This document shows, in pieces, positions 32,680 through 42,074 of a stretch of 64,000 nucleotides of DNA. This DNA comes from Idiomarina baltica OS145 (GTDB lineage Bacteria > Pseudomonadota > Gammaproteobacteria > Enterobacterales > Alteromonadaceae). The stretch is from positions 139,229-203,228 of the forward strand of contig NZ_CH672404.1 of the NCBI RefSeq assembly GCF_000152885.1. The letters run 5' to 3'. A program made the translations under genes and the position numbers. The stretch's first letter is position 1. Each line of letters starts with the position of its first letter. The notes under the pieces were generated by a model. The model made no database searches and was not told where the DNA came from. It was given only the letters and a program-made list of their open reading frames with translations.

Positions 32680-34023
32680 GTGAAGAAACAGCAGTACATA
32701 GTTAGTATCATCATTTTTATTGTCTACATGCTCGCCGTGATACAAGCGACTGATATCATCGTCGGTTTGTTAAAAGAGCGCGAGCAGACCAAACAAAACG
32801 AGCGCCTACGCGAAGTGGTCTCGTTGGCAAAATCAAAGTTAGAAGCCGAACTTTTTCGCGATGTCTTCTTGGCCGATAGCCTCGCCACCGTTATCACCAT
32901 TGACCCCCAGATTGCGATTGAAAATTGGACCTCGCTTGGAAAAAAATTAATGGGTAAGTCGACTCATGTTCGGAACGTGGGTATTGCGCCTAATGACGTC
33001 ATTTTATTGAATTACCCACCCAAAGGTAACGAGAAAGCGATAGGGCTTGATTTTAGAACCGTACCTAAACAGTACCGAACGGTGCTTAAGGCGCGCCAAT
33101 TACAAGACGTGTTTCTATCTGGGCCATTGGAGTTGGTGCAAGGTGGGATGGCGGTGATTGCTCGATTCCCCGTTTTCAACGACTATCCCCAAAATAAGGA
33201 CTATTGGGGCAGTATCAGTGTTGTTATCGACTACCAATCGCTCATGCGCGTGTCGGGCTTTTCTGCGTTGTCTAACGCGCCTATTGCTATTCGAGGTGTT
33301 GATGCAGAGGGGGACAACGGCGAGGTGTTTTTTGGCGACAAGCAGATTTTTCAAAATGCCGACTTCACAACCTCGATTAATATCCCTAATGGTGAATGGA
33401 TTGTCGGGGCCCAGTTTGATCGCGGTGTTCCTTTAAATCTCTCTCGACAGCTGTTGGCACTGCGTATTGGTTTGATTTCACTGGGTTTACTGATTTTCGC
33501 CGCCGTTTTTGCCTTATGGCGTTCATATCGCGTGGTGCGTCGATTTGCGCACGAGGATGAACTGACCGGCTTGTATAACCGTCGATATACGATGAACCAC
33601 TTAAATCAGCTGACTGCAGGCAGTTATAAACGTCAGTCGTTTGCCGTATTGAATATCGATTTAAATGGTTTTAAAGCAGTCAATGATATCTACGGGCATG
33701 AAGCAGGCGATCAATTGCTTAAGTTGGTCGCTAACGAAATTTTGAATGGCGTGCGTATGACCGATGTAGTTGCAAGAGTTGGGGGCGATGAATTTATTGT
33801 AATTATGCATCGTGTAAAGCATGAGGATAGCGCACAACGTCTCGCTGATTGCTTGCGCCAAAAAATTGAACATCGCGTTTTACATTGGGGCACGGCGACG
33901 ATTCAACCCTCACTGAGTATTGGCGTAGCTGTTTTTAATGCATCCGAACACACAGTTAAAGATGTTTTGATTCGCGCTGATGAAGCGATGTATCGGGACA
34001 AAGCTCAGCAACGAACCTCTTAG
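32680..34023 (+). CDS. CHASE-domain diguanylate cyclase
   Basis: 447 residues from GTG 32680. One membrane helix at the start and one near residue 265 (IGLISLGLLIFAAVFALW) bracket a periplasmic CHASE sensor: HVRNVGIAPNDVILLNYP, then GNEKAIGLDFRTVPKQ and LVQGGMAVIARFPVF. The GGDEF domain has DELTGLYNRR, NIDLNGFKAVNDIYGHEAGD and RVGGDEF. An RxxD inhibitory site (RMTD) lies five residues before GGDEF, so product feedback is likely. It overlaps the end of the convergent DUF502 gene by 4 bp. Confidence 0.92.
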   Translation: MKKQQYIVSIIIFIVYMLAVIQATDIIVGLLKEREQTKQNERLREVVSLAKSKLEAELFRDVFLADSLATVITIDPQIAIENWTSLGKKLMGKSTHVRNVGIAPNDVILLNYPPKGNEKAIGLDFRTVPKQYRTVLKARQLQDVFLSGPLELVQGGMAVIARFPVFNDYPQNKDYWGSISVVIDYQSLMRVSGFSALSNAPIAIRGVDAEGDNGEVFFGDKQIFQNADFTTSINIPNGEWIVGAQFDRGVPLNLSRQLLALRIGLISLGLLIFAAVFALWRSYRVVRRFAHEDELTGLYNRRYTMNHLNQLTAGSYKRQSFAVLNIDLNGFKAVNDIYGHEAGDQLLKLVANEILNGVRMTDVVARVGGDEFIVIMHRVKHEDSAQRLADCLRQKIEHRVLHWGTATIQPSLSIGVAVFNASEHTVKDVLIRADEAMYRDKAQQRTS

Positions 34024-34649
34024 TCATTTTCATCTGATTTGAAGTTGCCCTGACTCTTGCCAAGCCCCGCGCTGATCGTTAATTGCAGTGCATCAGCCGG
34101 CTTCATATCGATCGATTGAACGCAATCTTTTGGCACCATAATCATATAGCCACCGACGTTGTAAGCCATTGGTAGGAATACGGCAACGTGGTCGTCTGGC
34201 ATGATATTCACTAACTTATCGTTATTGTCCTTGGCTTTTTTATCACTGCGTTTGGTGACGATACCGATCAGTTGCATTTTACTGCCCGGCATCGTCACTA
34301 GCACGACCGACTCATCGGCAAAGTCTTTGCCCTGCATCATATCGAACACATCGTTAATGGTGCCGTATAAGTTGCGCAGGAGGGGTAACTTATTCATCAA
34401 CTTGCCTGGTAATTGCCAAATAGACTGCAAAAACGACCACTGAGAGGTGAAACCGATGAGTACTGCAAGTAATAGAAAGCTAGCAAACGCGAGCCCCGGA
34501 AAGTAATAGCTCTCGCCTAATAATGCTTTCCAAATCGGGCTCAGCCAGGTCTCTACTGTGACGAGCAACCAACGCGCTAGCATGATGGTCACGATAATCG
34601 GTAGCAGAATGGCTAACCCTTTGAGGAGGAATTGGAAAATACGTTTCAT
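34020..34649 (-). CDS. DUF502 family inner-membrane protein
   Basis: 209 residues. Two membrane helices (LKGLAILLPIIVTIMLARWLL and GLAFASFLLLAVLIGF) are followed by the conserved LPLLRNLYGTINDVFDMM and a soluble beta-rich part with VLVTMPGSKMQLIGIVTKRS and DHVAVFLPMAYNVGGYMIMVP. The G-x-x-P-P/N-x-x-x-G-x-x-x-x-V-P pattern defines DUF502. The function is unknown. Confidence 0.85.
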   Translation of the reverse strand: MKRIFQFLLKGLAILLPIIVTIMLARWLLVTVETWLSPIWKALLGESYYFPGLAFASFLLLAVLIGFTSQWSFLQSIWQLPGKLMNKLPLLRNLYGTINDVFDMMQGKDFADESVVLVTMPGSKMQLIGIVTKRSDKKAKDNNDKLVNIMPDDHVAVFLPMAYNVGGYMIMVPKDCVQSIDMKPADALQLTISAGLGKSQGNFKSDEND

Positions 34650-34767
34650 AATTGGGTGACTTCCTTAATTTGTAGACCATTCGATACTAATGGCTAATCA
34701 AAATCGTTCGTTATACGTAGTACACTGACACTACTTAGCTCGTTTTGGCAAATATTAAGGTGTAAAT

Positions 34768-35622
34768 ATGACACAGATTGCATTTTTAGGCTTAGGTGCG
34801 ATGGGTATTCGCATGGCGCAGCATCTGATTGATGCAGGACATTCACTGACGGTTTGGAACCGCACTGAATCCCGAGCTGAGCCGTTGCTTGAACAAGGCG
34901 CTCAATGGGCTGATACCCCGGCTGAGGCAGCACAAGGCGCCGAACTCGTGATTGCGATGGTGCGCGATGATGATGCCTCTGCAGCGGTTTGGTTGGATGA
35001 GCAAACTGGCGCTTTTAAAGGTATGAGCGACAATGCGATAGCGATTGAGAGCTCTACTTTGTCAGTGGACTGGGTAAAAGAGCTGGCGCAGCAGGCTCAA
35101 CAACGCGGTAAACAATTGATTGAGGCGCCCGTGTCAGGTTCGCGTCCGCAAGCACAGAATGCAGAGTTGGTCTATTTAGTGGGCGGTGATGCCCATTTGG
35201 TAAACCGCGCCGAACCTGTCTTGTCGCTGATGGGTAAAAAAGTCAATCACACCGGTGAGATGGGCTCCGGCGCACTTGCCAAACTAGTCACTAACACCTT
35301 AATGGGTATTCAAGTAACGACGATTGCAGAGTTGATTGGCATGCTCAAGCGACAAGGGCAAGACCCGGATGCGATCCTCGAGGCGGTATCGACGACACCG
35401 GTATGGAGCAAAACCGCAGGTATCGTGCGCAAATCCATGGTAAGCGAAGCGTACGATCCTCAGTTTCCGGTTGATTTGATTGAAAAAGATCTGGGCTATT
35501 GTTTGCAAGCAGCCGACCAAGTCGCACCGATGACCTCAGCAGCACGCACGGTGTTTAATGAGGCGCAAGAGCAACAGTTGGGCGAATGGAACATGACGGT
35601 GGTCGCCAAGCTGTATGAATAG
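34768..35622 (+). CDS. 3-hydroxyisobutyrate dehydrogenase-family (beta-hydroxyacid) oxidoreductase
   Basis: 284 residues. The Rossmann N-terminus QIAFLGLGAMGIRMAQHLID is followed by WNRT, which favours NADPH-type binding. The substrate motif EAPVSGSRPQAQNAELVYLVGG and the catalytic Lys in GALAKLVTNTLMG are present. It may act on succinic semialdehyde, glyoxylate or another small hydroxyacid; the sequence alone does not decide. It is a single gene ending at a strong terminator. Confidence 0.9.
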   Translation: MTQIAFLGLGAMGIRMAQHLIDAGHSLTVWNRTESRAEPLLEQGAQWADTPAEAAQGAELVIAMVRDDDASAAVWLDEQTGAFKGMSDNAIAIESSTLSVDWVKELAQQAQQRGKQLIEAPVSGSRPQAQNAELVYLVGGDAHLVNRAEPVLSLMGKKVNHTGEMGSGALAKLVTNTLMGIQVTTIAELIGMLKRQGQDPDAILEAVSTTPVWSKTAGIVRKSMVSEAYDPQFPVDLIEKDLGYCLQAADQVAPMTSAARTVFNEAQEQQLGEWNMTVVAKLYE

Positions 35623-35630
35623 CAGCTGTA

Positions 35631-35664
35631 CCAGCGACTTCGGTTAAGAAGTCGCTGGTTTTTT
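35631..35664 (+). terminator. Intrinsic terminator overlapping the end of the convergent gene
   Basis: CCAGCGACTT (35631-35640) and AAGTCGCTGG (35649-35658) form a perfect 10-bp stem followed by TTTTTT (35659-35664). The right arm and T-tract are also the last codons of the leftward EamA gene. Confidence 0.88.
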
Positions 35665-36498
35665 CTGTAACGCCCAGCTTTGCCATATCAGTGGTGCAAC
35701 AATCATTGCTGAACCAATGTAGAAGTTTAGCCCTGGCTGTTCAGCGAAGAACACCATACCAATCGCAACGGCGCCAATCAGGCCTGTATATTCGGCGCTG
35801 GTGACTTTTGCGCTATCGACCGCCCGATAAGCGTAGATACAGGTAGCAGCATAAATCATGATAAACAGTGTTGAGCCGGTGGCAAATAACATACGTTGCC
35901 ATTCAAACACTGCACCTTCCCAAATTGCCATCGCGATCCCGACTGGAAGCCCCAGCAGATTGGTTAGGAACAAGGTCTGTAAAATACCGTGCTCGCGCGG
36001 TAGCTTCTTGATCAGTAGGTTATTAACGGCCAAGCTCCCCGCCACTAGTAACGCCGCGACAGCAAATGGGTTAAATTCAGTGGGGTTCACAATGACCAAC
36101 ACGCCCAGCATGCCGAGCCCGACAGTGACGGTACTGTGCCACGTAACGCGCTCTTTAAATGCCATGCGTGCGATGATGACCGTCAGCATGGGCGCTGCGT
36201 AAAATAACGCATTGGCGGTAGCAAGCGGCAGAGTAGTGAGTGACAGGACCATCAAGGCGGTGCCGAACAGCCAAATGTGAGCGCGCGCTGCATGCCAACG
36301 CAAACCTTTGGGTGCCAAGCTTTCGCCACGCAGTTTGATAAATGGCAGAAGGATGAGTATCGCACTGACTTGCCGTAATAAGACAAATTGAAACGGCGCA
36401 TCGAAGCTATCCAACATCTTAATCAGTGAGTCGGATAGAATCGCTACATTATTGCCTAACACCAACCATAACACTGCAGCAATTAACGCTTTATCCAT
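35644..36498 (-). CDS. EamA/DMT-family transporter
   Basis: 284 residues with ten hydrophobic segments in two EamA repeats, as in RhaT/YdcZ-type drug and metabolite exporters of the inner membrane. Start MDKALIAAVLWLVLGNNVAI; second repeat begins near PFAVAALLVAGSLAVNNLL. SAEYTGLIGAVAIGMVFFAEQPG near the end is typical. The substrate is unknown. It is divergent from the LysR gene, which may control it. Confidence 0.88.
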   Translation of the reverse strand: MDKALIAAVLWLVLGNNVAILSDSLIKMLDSFDAPFQFVLLRQVSAILILLPFIKLRGESLAPKGLRWHAARAHIWLFGTALMVLSLTTLPLATANALFYAAPMLTVIIARMAFKERVTWHSTVTVGLGMLGVLVIVNPTEFNPFAVAALLVAGSLAVNNLLIKKLPREHGILQTLFLTNLLGLPVGIAMAIWEGAVFEWQRMLFATGSTLFIMIYAATCIYAYRAVDSAKVTSAEYTGLIGAVAIGMVFFAEQPGLNFYIGSAMIVAPLIWQSWALQKKPATS

Positions 36499-36607
36499 GA
36501 TGAACCCCCTGATGAGTTGTTGAAGATGGGGTTAGGATAAAGTGTGTTTGATATTATTAAAAATGATATTAAAATCTAGTAGCTATGAGTAATTTAGATA
36601 TTAATGT

Positions 36608-37519
36608 ATGAGTGTACCTTTTAGAGCGATCCATTATTTTGCCATGGTAGCTCGCCGTGGCAGCTTTTCTAAAGCCGCTGAAGAGTTATTCGTATCGCAA
36701 AGCGCCGTGAGCCACCAAATTAAACTGTTGGAGGAGCGGTTAGGGCAAGCTTTGTTTATTCGGAAAGGGCGACAACTGTTGCTCACCGCAGCGGGGGAAG
36801 CCTTTTACCAAAATATCGAGGAGCCGCTCGCGCAAATAGAGCGAGAGTTTTCGCAACTTCAGCACGGTGATGCAGGATTCGTGCGCCTTGCTTCTTATGG
36901 TTCACTGGCGGTTAAGTGGTTAATCCCAGCGGTTGATCGCTTCCGGCAACGCTACCCAAATGTGGATTTAACGCTAACCATGCTCACCGAAGATGGTGGG
37001 TTCGAACGCGCGTTAGCGGATTGCTTTATAACGACACAACCCCCTAAGAGCGGTTTTGAAGTGACCCACTTGTACGACGAATATTTATATCCGTATTGCT
37101 CTTACGACATTCGGGCGCGGCTAAACGATCTGCGCGACCCAAGTGCCTTACTCGCCTTTCCATTACTCTCAGCAACTTATACGTTTGCCCATGCAACGCC
37201 CGGCTATGATTGGAAAATGTGGTTCAAGCAGGGCAGTGTGCGATTACCCAGCAGTGCCAAGGTGCATCATTTTAGCCACTTATTGCTGGCAGCGGAGGCG
37301 GCTAAACATAGCCACGGTATCGCGCTATTGAATGAGTTTATGACGACCCAGCGGGAGCGTGAGCAAGAGTTAGTCAGGTTACCTATGCATGGACTTAAAA
37401 CGGGGGACAGTTTTTATTTTGTGGTGCCGAGCACGCTTTCCAATCGCAGTTCTATTCAAGTTTTGAGAGACTGGCTTGTTGAACTGTGTCAGTCGCAACA
37501 AGCCATCAGTGCACCGTAA
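36608..37519 (+). CDS. LysR-type regulator (GcvA-like)
   Basis: 303 residues. The helix-turn-helix reads ARRGSFSKAAEELFVSQSAV and continues SHQIKLLEERLGQALFIRKGRQLLLTAAGEAF. The ligand domain starts around residue 90. The Ala-Val-Ser-His-Gln-Ile wording is typical of the GcvA subgroup. It is divergent from the EamA transporter with 109 bp between them, so the exporter is the likely target. Confidence 0.9.
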   Translation: MSVPFRAIHYFAMVARRGSFSKAAEELFVSQSAVSHQIKLLEERLGQALFIRKGRQLLLTAAGEAFYQNIEEPLAQIEREFSQLQHGDAGFVRLASYGSLAVKWLIPAVDRFRQRYPNVDLTLTMLTEDGGFERALADCFITTQPPKSGFEVTHLYDEYLYPYCSYDIRARLNDLRDPSALLAFPLLSATYTFAHATPGYDWKMWFKQGSVRLPSSAKVHHFSHLLLAAEAAKHSHGIALLNEFMTTQREREQELVRLPMHGLKTGDSFYFVVPSTLSNRSSIQVLRDWLVELCQSQQAISAP

Positions 37520-37522
37520 TGC

Positions 37523-38773
37523 TTAACGACGCATTAGGTCGGGCTGTGACTCCCAATCGATCTCTTTACCGAGCTCGTTGGTTGGAATTGAGTCACGCAC
37601 AGCGAAACGTTTAGGTAACTCATGCGGTTCAAGCTTATCGGCAAGCCACGTACGCACTTGTGCGATCAACGTTTCTGCCTGACCTGAGCGTTGCTCTGGG
37701 TCGGCTATCAGCAGTGCTTTGAGGGAGTGGCTCTCTTGAGCATGATTAAGCCGCACCCGTGCATCACTGATATTGGGATGTTGACGGATTACGTCAGCGA
37801 TAGCTTCGGGATGGACTGACTTTCCGCAGATTGAAAGTACCTCATCGTTGCGCTTTAGCGGCTCAAATAAGCCGGGGCCATGCCATTGAATGCTGTCGGG
37901 TAAATCAATGAGTTCGCGCGAGAGATTATCCATTAATTGTTCTTTGCCTTGCTTGATCCAGCGCGACAACAATTGGTAAGGCTGATTAGGATCATTTCTA
38001 ATGCCAACACCTGCGGTTTCGGTACTACCGTAGATCTCGAATACACTGTTGAGTCCATTCCGAGTCAGTGCGTTCAATACTGCAGGTGCGCAGGGCCCCG
38101 TTGAGCAGACTGCATTGGCGGCTGGGGGAAAGGTCGTGTCCATCTGTACAAACTGTTCAAAAGCAGCGGGAAACCCAATCAGCAGGTCATTGTTTGTAAG
38201 CTGCTGTGCTTGGGTCATTGAAAACGCCTTGAGGCCTCTTACGACCGGTATATCCAGGAGTTCGGGTATGAGTACTGAAAAGATAAAACCGTAGATATGG
38301 TGCGGTGGTACAAAACTAACGACGCGCTCAATTTCGACATCATGACGCTTAATAAAATCGACGAAAAATTGCGCTTCGGCAAGCAACGCCATCCAATCAT
38401 GGCGGTGATGTGAAACCTGTGCTACCGAACCCGAGGAACAAAACGTAATATCGAGTCGATGATCTTCTCGACTCGTTTCTATTACCTCTGCCCATTGTTG
38501 TAACGTTGAAAAACGCAACAGGTAATCTTCTAATTCACTGCTGTCGAGCTGAAAAAACTCAACGACGCGGCTAGCAATGGACATCCATTCAAACGAGTCA
38601 ACGATGACTTCTTGTGCATCGCCCGTTGCTTTGCTGGCAAAGACTATTTGGGTGTTAGATTGCCACTGTCGACCTTTCCAAAGTTGTTCATCACCCATGC
38701 GCAGACGTCCAAGTTCATCGGCGATAATGGCACCGAGAATATCTACGATAGAGGAAGAGGTTAGTTTTGCCAT
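37523..38773 (-). CDS. ANL-superfamily AMP-binding protein (short acyl/aryl-CoA ligase-like)
   Basis: 416 residues, shorter than the usual 500-600. The ATP-binding loop region reads CSSGSVAQVSHH instead of T-S-G-S/T-T-G-x-P-K, so the loop Lys is missing. FEIYGSTETAGVGIRND matches the Y-G-x-T-E motif. The C-terminal domain has EVLSICGKSVHPEAIADVIRQHPNI and a final Lys in PTNELGKEIDW. It may adenylate a carboxylic acid; the substrate is unknown. Similar short ligases occur in aryl-polyene clusters, but no other such genes are seen here. Confidence 0.75.
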   Translation of the reverse strand: MAKLTSSSIVDILGAIIADELGRLRMGDEQLWKGRQWQSNTQIVFASKATGDAQEVIVDSFEWMSIASRVVEFFQLDSSELEDYLLRFSTLQQWAEVIETSREDHRLDITFCSSGSVAQVSHHRHDWMALLAEAQFFVDFIKRHDVEIERVVSFVPPHHIYGFIFSVLIPELLDIPVVRGLKAFSMTQAQQLTNNDLLIGFPAAFEQFVQMDTTFPPAANAVCSTGPCAPAVLNALTRNGLNSVFEIYGSTETAGVGIRNDPNQPYQLLSRWIKQGKEQLMDNLSRELIDLPDSIQWHGPGLFEPLKRNDEVLSICGKSVHPEAIADVIRQHPNISDARVRLNHAQESHSLKALLIADPEQRSGQAETLIAQVRTWLADKLEPHELPKRFAVRDSIPTNELGKEIDWESQPDLMRR

Positions 38774-38927
38774 CTTGTTATACTCAGTTAAAGCGCTTCT
38801 TATTGTTCGATTTTTTTTTGAACAACTTTAAAAAAGCTTGTTGAACTTACGATTTTTAAGAACGATTGAGTAATAGTTTAGTGAGTACTACGTTTTTTAG
38901 ATCACAGAAGTTAAGAAAAAATTAATG

Positions 38928-40280
38928 TTAGTTCCAACGGCAGCAGTTTCGACCGTCTGATTTGCTTTGATAAAGCGCCTTATCAGCCCGTTTATACGCA
39001 AGGTTAAAGCTGTCTTGCTCTTGTAATTTAGTCACACCAATCGATACCGTCGTCGTAATGATTTCGTCATCATGTTCTATTTTTAGGTTTTCTATATTCT
39101 TACGAAGGCGCTCAACGATATTTGCGATATCGACTTTGTCGTCAGCGTGGATAAGTAACATGAACTCCTCACCGCCAACGCGGGCGCATACATCATCACT
39201 TCGTAGACTATCGGTGAACTCAATGGCGACCGCTTGCAATACACTATCGCCGGCATCGTGACCAAACTGATCGTTGAGCTGTTTAAAGTGGTCAATATCG
39301 ACTAATACGCAGTAGTAATGGTTAAGGCGTTCACGATTTTGATAGACCAAACGCTCAAAAAACTCATTAATGAATAAGCGGTTACTGAGTCCAGTGAGGA
39401 AGTCGGTATAGGCGAGGCGCTCTAACCTATCGGTTTTTGAGTTGTTGATAATCAACGTTTCGATGGCCGAGCAGAGGAGCCCCATGAGTTCTTTATCGAG
39501 ATCGGTAAAGGGTGTGCCACGCGAGGTTTTGCTGGAAAAATTGAGCGTGCCCCACACTTTTCCGTTGATACGGATTGGTAAACCGAGATAGGTCTCTAAT
39601 TGAAAAGCGGTATAGCAGGGGTGTCCGCTGAATTCCTTACTCGTTGAGGCGTGACGTGTGGCAATAACGTCACTCGCCGCCAAGGTGACTGAGCAGTAGG
39701 TATTACCGAGTTCAAACTGTGTTCCCGGGGGAATTGGATCACCGGTGGACCACGCGTATTTTACGGTGTACTCATTATCAATCACGCGGCTTACAATACC
39801 GATATCGGTATTTAAGTATTCACAGCCGAGCTTAAGTAACTTGTTAATACGCTCAGTGGGCAGCCCGACGGACTGTTTGTTCATTACGTCATGAACCGCT
39901 CGTAACACTTCGGAAGCCGATGCATAGTGGGTAACATCGTTAATAATTGCGAAGAAACCGTTTGTTTTTCCCGTACGTTGGTTTTGGTTGGGAACGTACT
40001 TGACCTCAAGTTGTAAAACGCGGCCATTACGTAGCGTGACTTTTTCTCGCAAGGATACATCCTCACCGGCCAAAACACGTGAGTGGATCTGCGAGATACG
40101 CTTGTAAGATCGCTCACCGAGCACTTCGGCGACCAACTTGCCTTTAAGCTCGTCGAGCTTGACGTCAAAAAACTGCTCATAGCGCTCGTTGACGAACTGA
40201 TAGCGACGTTCGTTATCCACGAATGCCATCATAAAGGGGAGCGTATTCGCAAGCTTTCGGAACACACGGTCAATGCGCAA
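38928..40280 (-). CDS. PAS-GAF-GGDEF diguanylate cyclase
   Basis: 450 residues without membrane segments. PAS (about 8-120: MAFVDNERRYQFVNERYEQFF), GAF (about 145-285: YCSVTLAASDVIATRHAS, YLGLPIRINGKVWGTLNF) and GGDEF (about 295-450). The active loop is GGEEF, with DIDHFKQLNDQFGHDAGD before it. RSDD five residues upstream of GGEEF is a proper inhibitory site. Expected to be a cytoplasmic c-di-GMP synthase with two sensor domains. Confidence 0.92.
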   Translation of the reverse strand: MRIDRVFRKLANTLPFMMAFVDNERRYQFVNERYEQFFDVKLDELKGKLVAEVLGERSYKRISQIHSRVLAGEDVSLREKVTLRNGRVLQLEVKYVPNQNQRTGKTNGFFAIINDVTHYASASEVLRAVHDVMNKQSVGLPTERINKLLKLGCEYLNTDIGIVSRVIDNEYTVKYAWSTGDPIPPGTQFELGNTYCSVTLAASDVIATRHASTSKEFSGHPCYTAFQLETYLGLPIRINGKVWGTLNFSSKTSRGTPFTDLDKELMGLLCSAIETLIINNSKTDRLERLAYTDFLTGLSNRLFINEFFERLVYQNRERLNHYYCVLVDIDHFKQLNDQFGHDAGDSVLQAVAIEFTDSLRSDDVCARVGGEEFMLLIHADDKVDIANIVERLRKNIENLKIEHDDEIITTTVSIGVTKLQEQDSFNLAYKRADKALYQSKSDGRNCCRWN

Positions 40281-40347
40281 CTGGATGACTCCACCAATAG
40301 GTTATATGCGCAGAGTAATCAAAACGAGCGACGTTGGCTAGTCCAAT

Positions 40348-40827
40348 TTATATTTGTTCGCCTATCCATTGTGGCGGTAATGACCAGGACTGAACATGTT
40401 GACTACCATCCCAGTTCTGCAGCGTTAGCCAGACCTTGTCGGACGCCGAGAAGTTTGGCGATGCAATCGCGTGCACATGTTGTAAGCTTTCACTGCCATG
40501 CAAAATACCTACATCGTCTTGCTCGAGCTTGTTCAATGGCAATGGGCGTGGGCCAATATTGATATAGGCTTGGCGGATATTTTTGACGGCGCCATCATTG
40601 ACCCAAACTGAAAAATCTTTCACCCAGTCTTCATGGTGCGCGTAGGGCGGTTCGTTGTTCATTGGCTGCAACGCCAGCTCGAGCTGTCCCACGGACTTTG
40701 ATTCCCATATTTCGGGAAACTCAGGCGGCTGCAACGACTCATAGAGAAAATAAATGGGGAATATGAGCAGCAACCCCGATAACTTGAATTTATTACGGTG
40801 CCAAAATGTATTCTTCAAACGCGCCAT
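40348..40827 (-). CDS. Hypothetical membrane-anchored protein of the PepSY operon
   Basis: 159 residues from ATG 40827, 1 bp after the PepSY gene's TGA and preceded by AAGGAG. A single helix near the start (LSGLLLIFPIYFLYESL) leaves a periplasmic domain of about 125 residues with several Trp and His residues (HVHAI, SWSLPPQWIG). Small proteins like this often follow PepSY genes in iron-uptake loci. I do not recognise a named family. Confidence 0.7.
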   Translation of the reverse strand: MARLKNTFWHRNKFKLSGLLLIFPIYFLYESLQPPEFPEIWESKSVGQLELALQPMNNEPPYAHHEDWVKDFSVWVNDGAVKNIRQAYINIGPRPLPLNKLEQDDVGILHGSESLQHVHAIASPNFSASDKVWLTLQNWDGSQHVQSWSLPPQWIGEQI

Positions 40828-40828
40828 A

Positions 40829-41989
40829 TCAAGCTCCTTGCTCTGACAGTTTTTGCTCACGCTTAGCCGCTTTTTTAGCGCGCGCTGCCTGCACTATTTT
40901 TGAGCTCCAAATCATAAACCCAGTGATCGACATCCCTGATAAGATAAGACCAAATATAAACCAAATCGCTTTAGTCCAAAGTCCGCCGATCGTGCCGTAG
41001 TGGAGTGGATCGACGACATGCATGACGGTTTGTAGGGTCGACATGTTGGCAGGCGAGTCGGCCTGTGCGACTTCGCCCGTCCATGGGTTGATGGCTAAGC
41101 GATACGCATATTGGTCATAGAAAATGTAGTCACCACCCCCCATGATTTTATACATATCTCGATTGTGCTCGGGCATCATGACATAACTGGGTTGTAGGTC
41201 ACTGAATTGTGTTTGGGCAATCTGCATAGCTTGGTCAAAGCTGACCTTGGGTTCTGTTGGCGCTTTACCTAAGGGAACGTCGTTGATATTCACGACGGGG
41301 GCATGGGGCTCAATATCAATATCGGCATGCCAAAGCACTTGCTGGGTAAAGTACCACAGGCCGGTTAAACTCATGATCATGATGAACCAGATAGACCATG
41401 CGCCTGCGTGTTTGTGTAAGTCGGAAAGGATCGACTTTTTGCCTTGTTTTACACGAATCTTAGGTTGAGTGTAGGCGCGCCAAAAACGTTTGTAGATAAC
41501 CAAGCCGCTGACTAAGGCGCCCATCATCACGAATGACATCGCCGATACAAGGTAGTAGCCGACGCTGTAGCTACTCTGCCATGGGAATAGTAACCAACCG
41601 TGTAATGACCGCATAAAGTTAATAAAGGTTATGCCTTGGTTGATTTCCTGTACCTCGCCTGTGTATTGATTAACGTAGGCAATGCCTGCTGGAACGGAGT
41701 CGGCAGAGAACATCACCGCGTTGGTGAGGTAGGACTCGAACGTCATGACGGTGGTGATGTGTGCGGATGGATACAAGGCTTTAACCGCGGCGACGCGCTC
41801 GGACATGGCAATAGGGGCGAGGTCGTCCGGGTTTAAGGCGCGAGCGTTCTCGTTAAACAGCCAGGTTAATTCGTGGCTAAATACCGCAATGGTGCCCGTG
41901 ATACAGATAAAGCAGAACAAAATCCATATCGGTAACGAGCACCACCCGTGAAGTTTAAACCATTGCCTTTGCGTCATAGGGCATTCCAT
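40829..41989 (-). CDS. PepSY-associated transmembrane protein (PiuB-like)
   Basis: 386 residues. Helices at the N-terminus (SLPIWILFCFICITGTIAVF), middle (VGYYLVSAMSFVMMGALVSGLVIY; WSIWFIMIMSLTGLWYF) and C-terminus (AIWFIFGLILSGMSITGFMIW). The family marks are LHGWCSLPIW, RSLHGWLLFP and HKHAGAWS. Such proteins are iron-regulated and thought to help reduce or move siderophore-bound iron across the inner membrane. A Fur-box-like sequence lies 28 bp upstream, and the next gene is coupled. Confidence 0.9.
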   Translation of the reverse strand: MECPMTQRQWFKLHGWCSLPIWILFCFICITGTIAVFSHELTWLFNENARALNPDDLAPIAMSERVAAVKALYPSAHITTVMTFESYLTNAVMFSADSVPAGIAYVNQYTGEVQEINQGITFINFMRSLHGWLLFPWQSSYSVGYYLVSAMSFVMMGALVSGLVIYKRFWRAYTQPKIRVKQGKKSILSDLHKHAGAWSIWFIMIMSLTGLWYFTQQVLWHADIDIEPHAPVVNINDVPLGKAPTEPKVSFDQAMQIAQTQFSDLQPSYVMMPEHNRDMYKIMGGGDYIFYDQYAYRLAINPWTGEVAQADSPANMSTLQTVMHVVDPLHYGTIGGLWTKAIWFIFGLILSGMSITGFMIWSSKIVQAARAKKAAKREQKLSEQGA

Positions 41990-42016
41990 TATTCATTAAC
42001 ATGGCCTGAATGATAT

Positions 42017-42037
42017 TGCTAATAAGAACAATTATCA
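42017..42037 (-). promoter_or_regulatory. Candidate Fur box upstream of the PepSY gene
   Basis: On the minus strand GATAATTGTTCTTATTAGC matches the 19-bp consensus GATAATGATAATCATTATC at 13 positions by my count. It lies in the expected place, between the divergent MCP-end region and the PepSY start at 41989. Confidence 0.5.
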
Positions 42038-42074
42038 AATGTATTTGGCTATATTAATGAAAAATGAGGAATTC

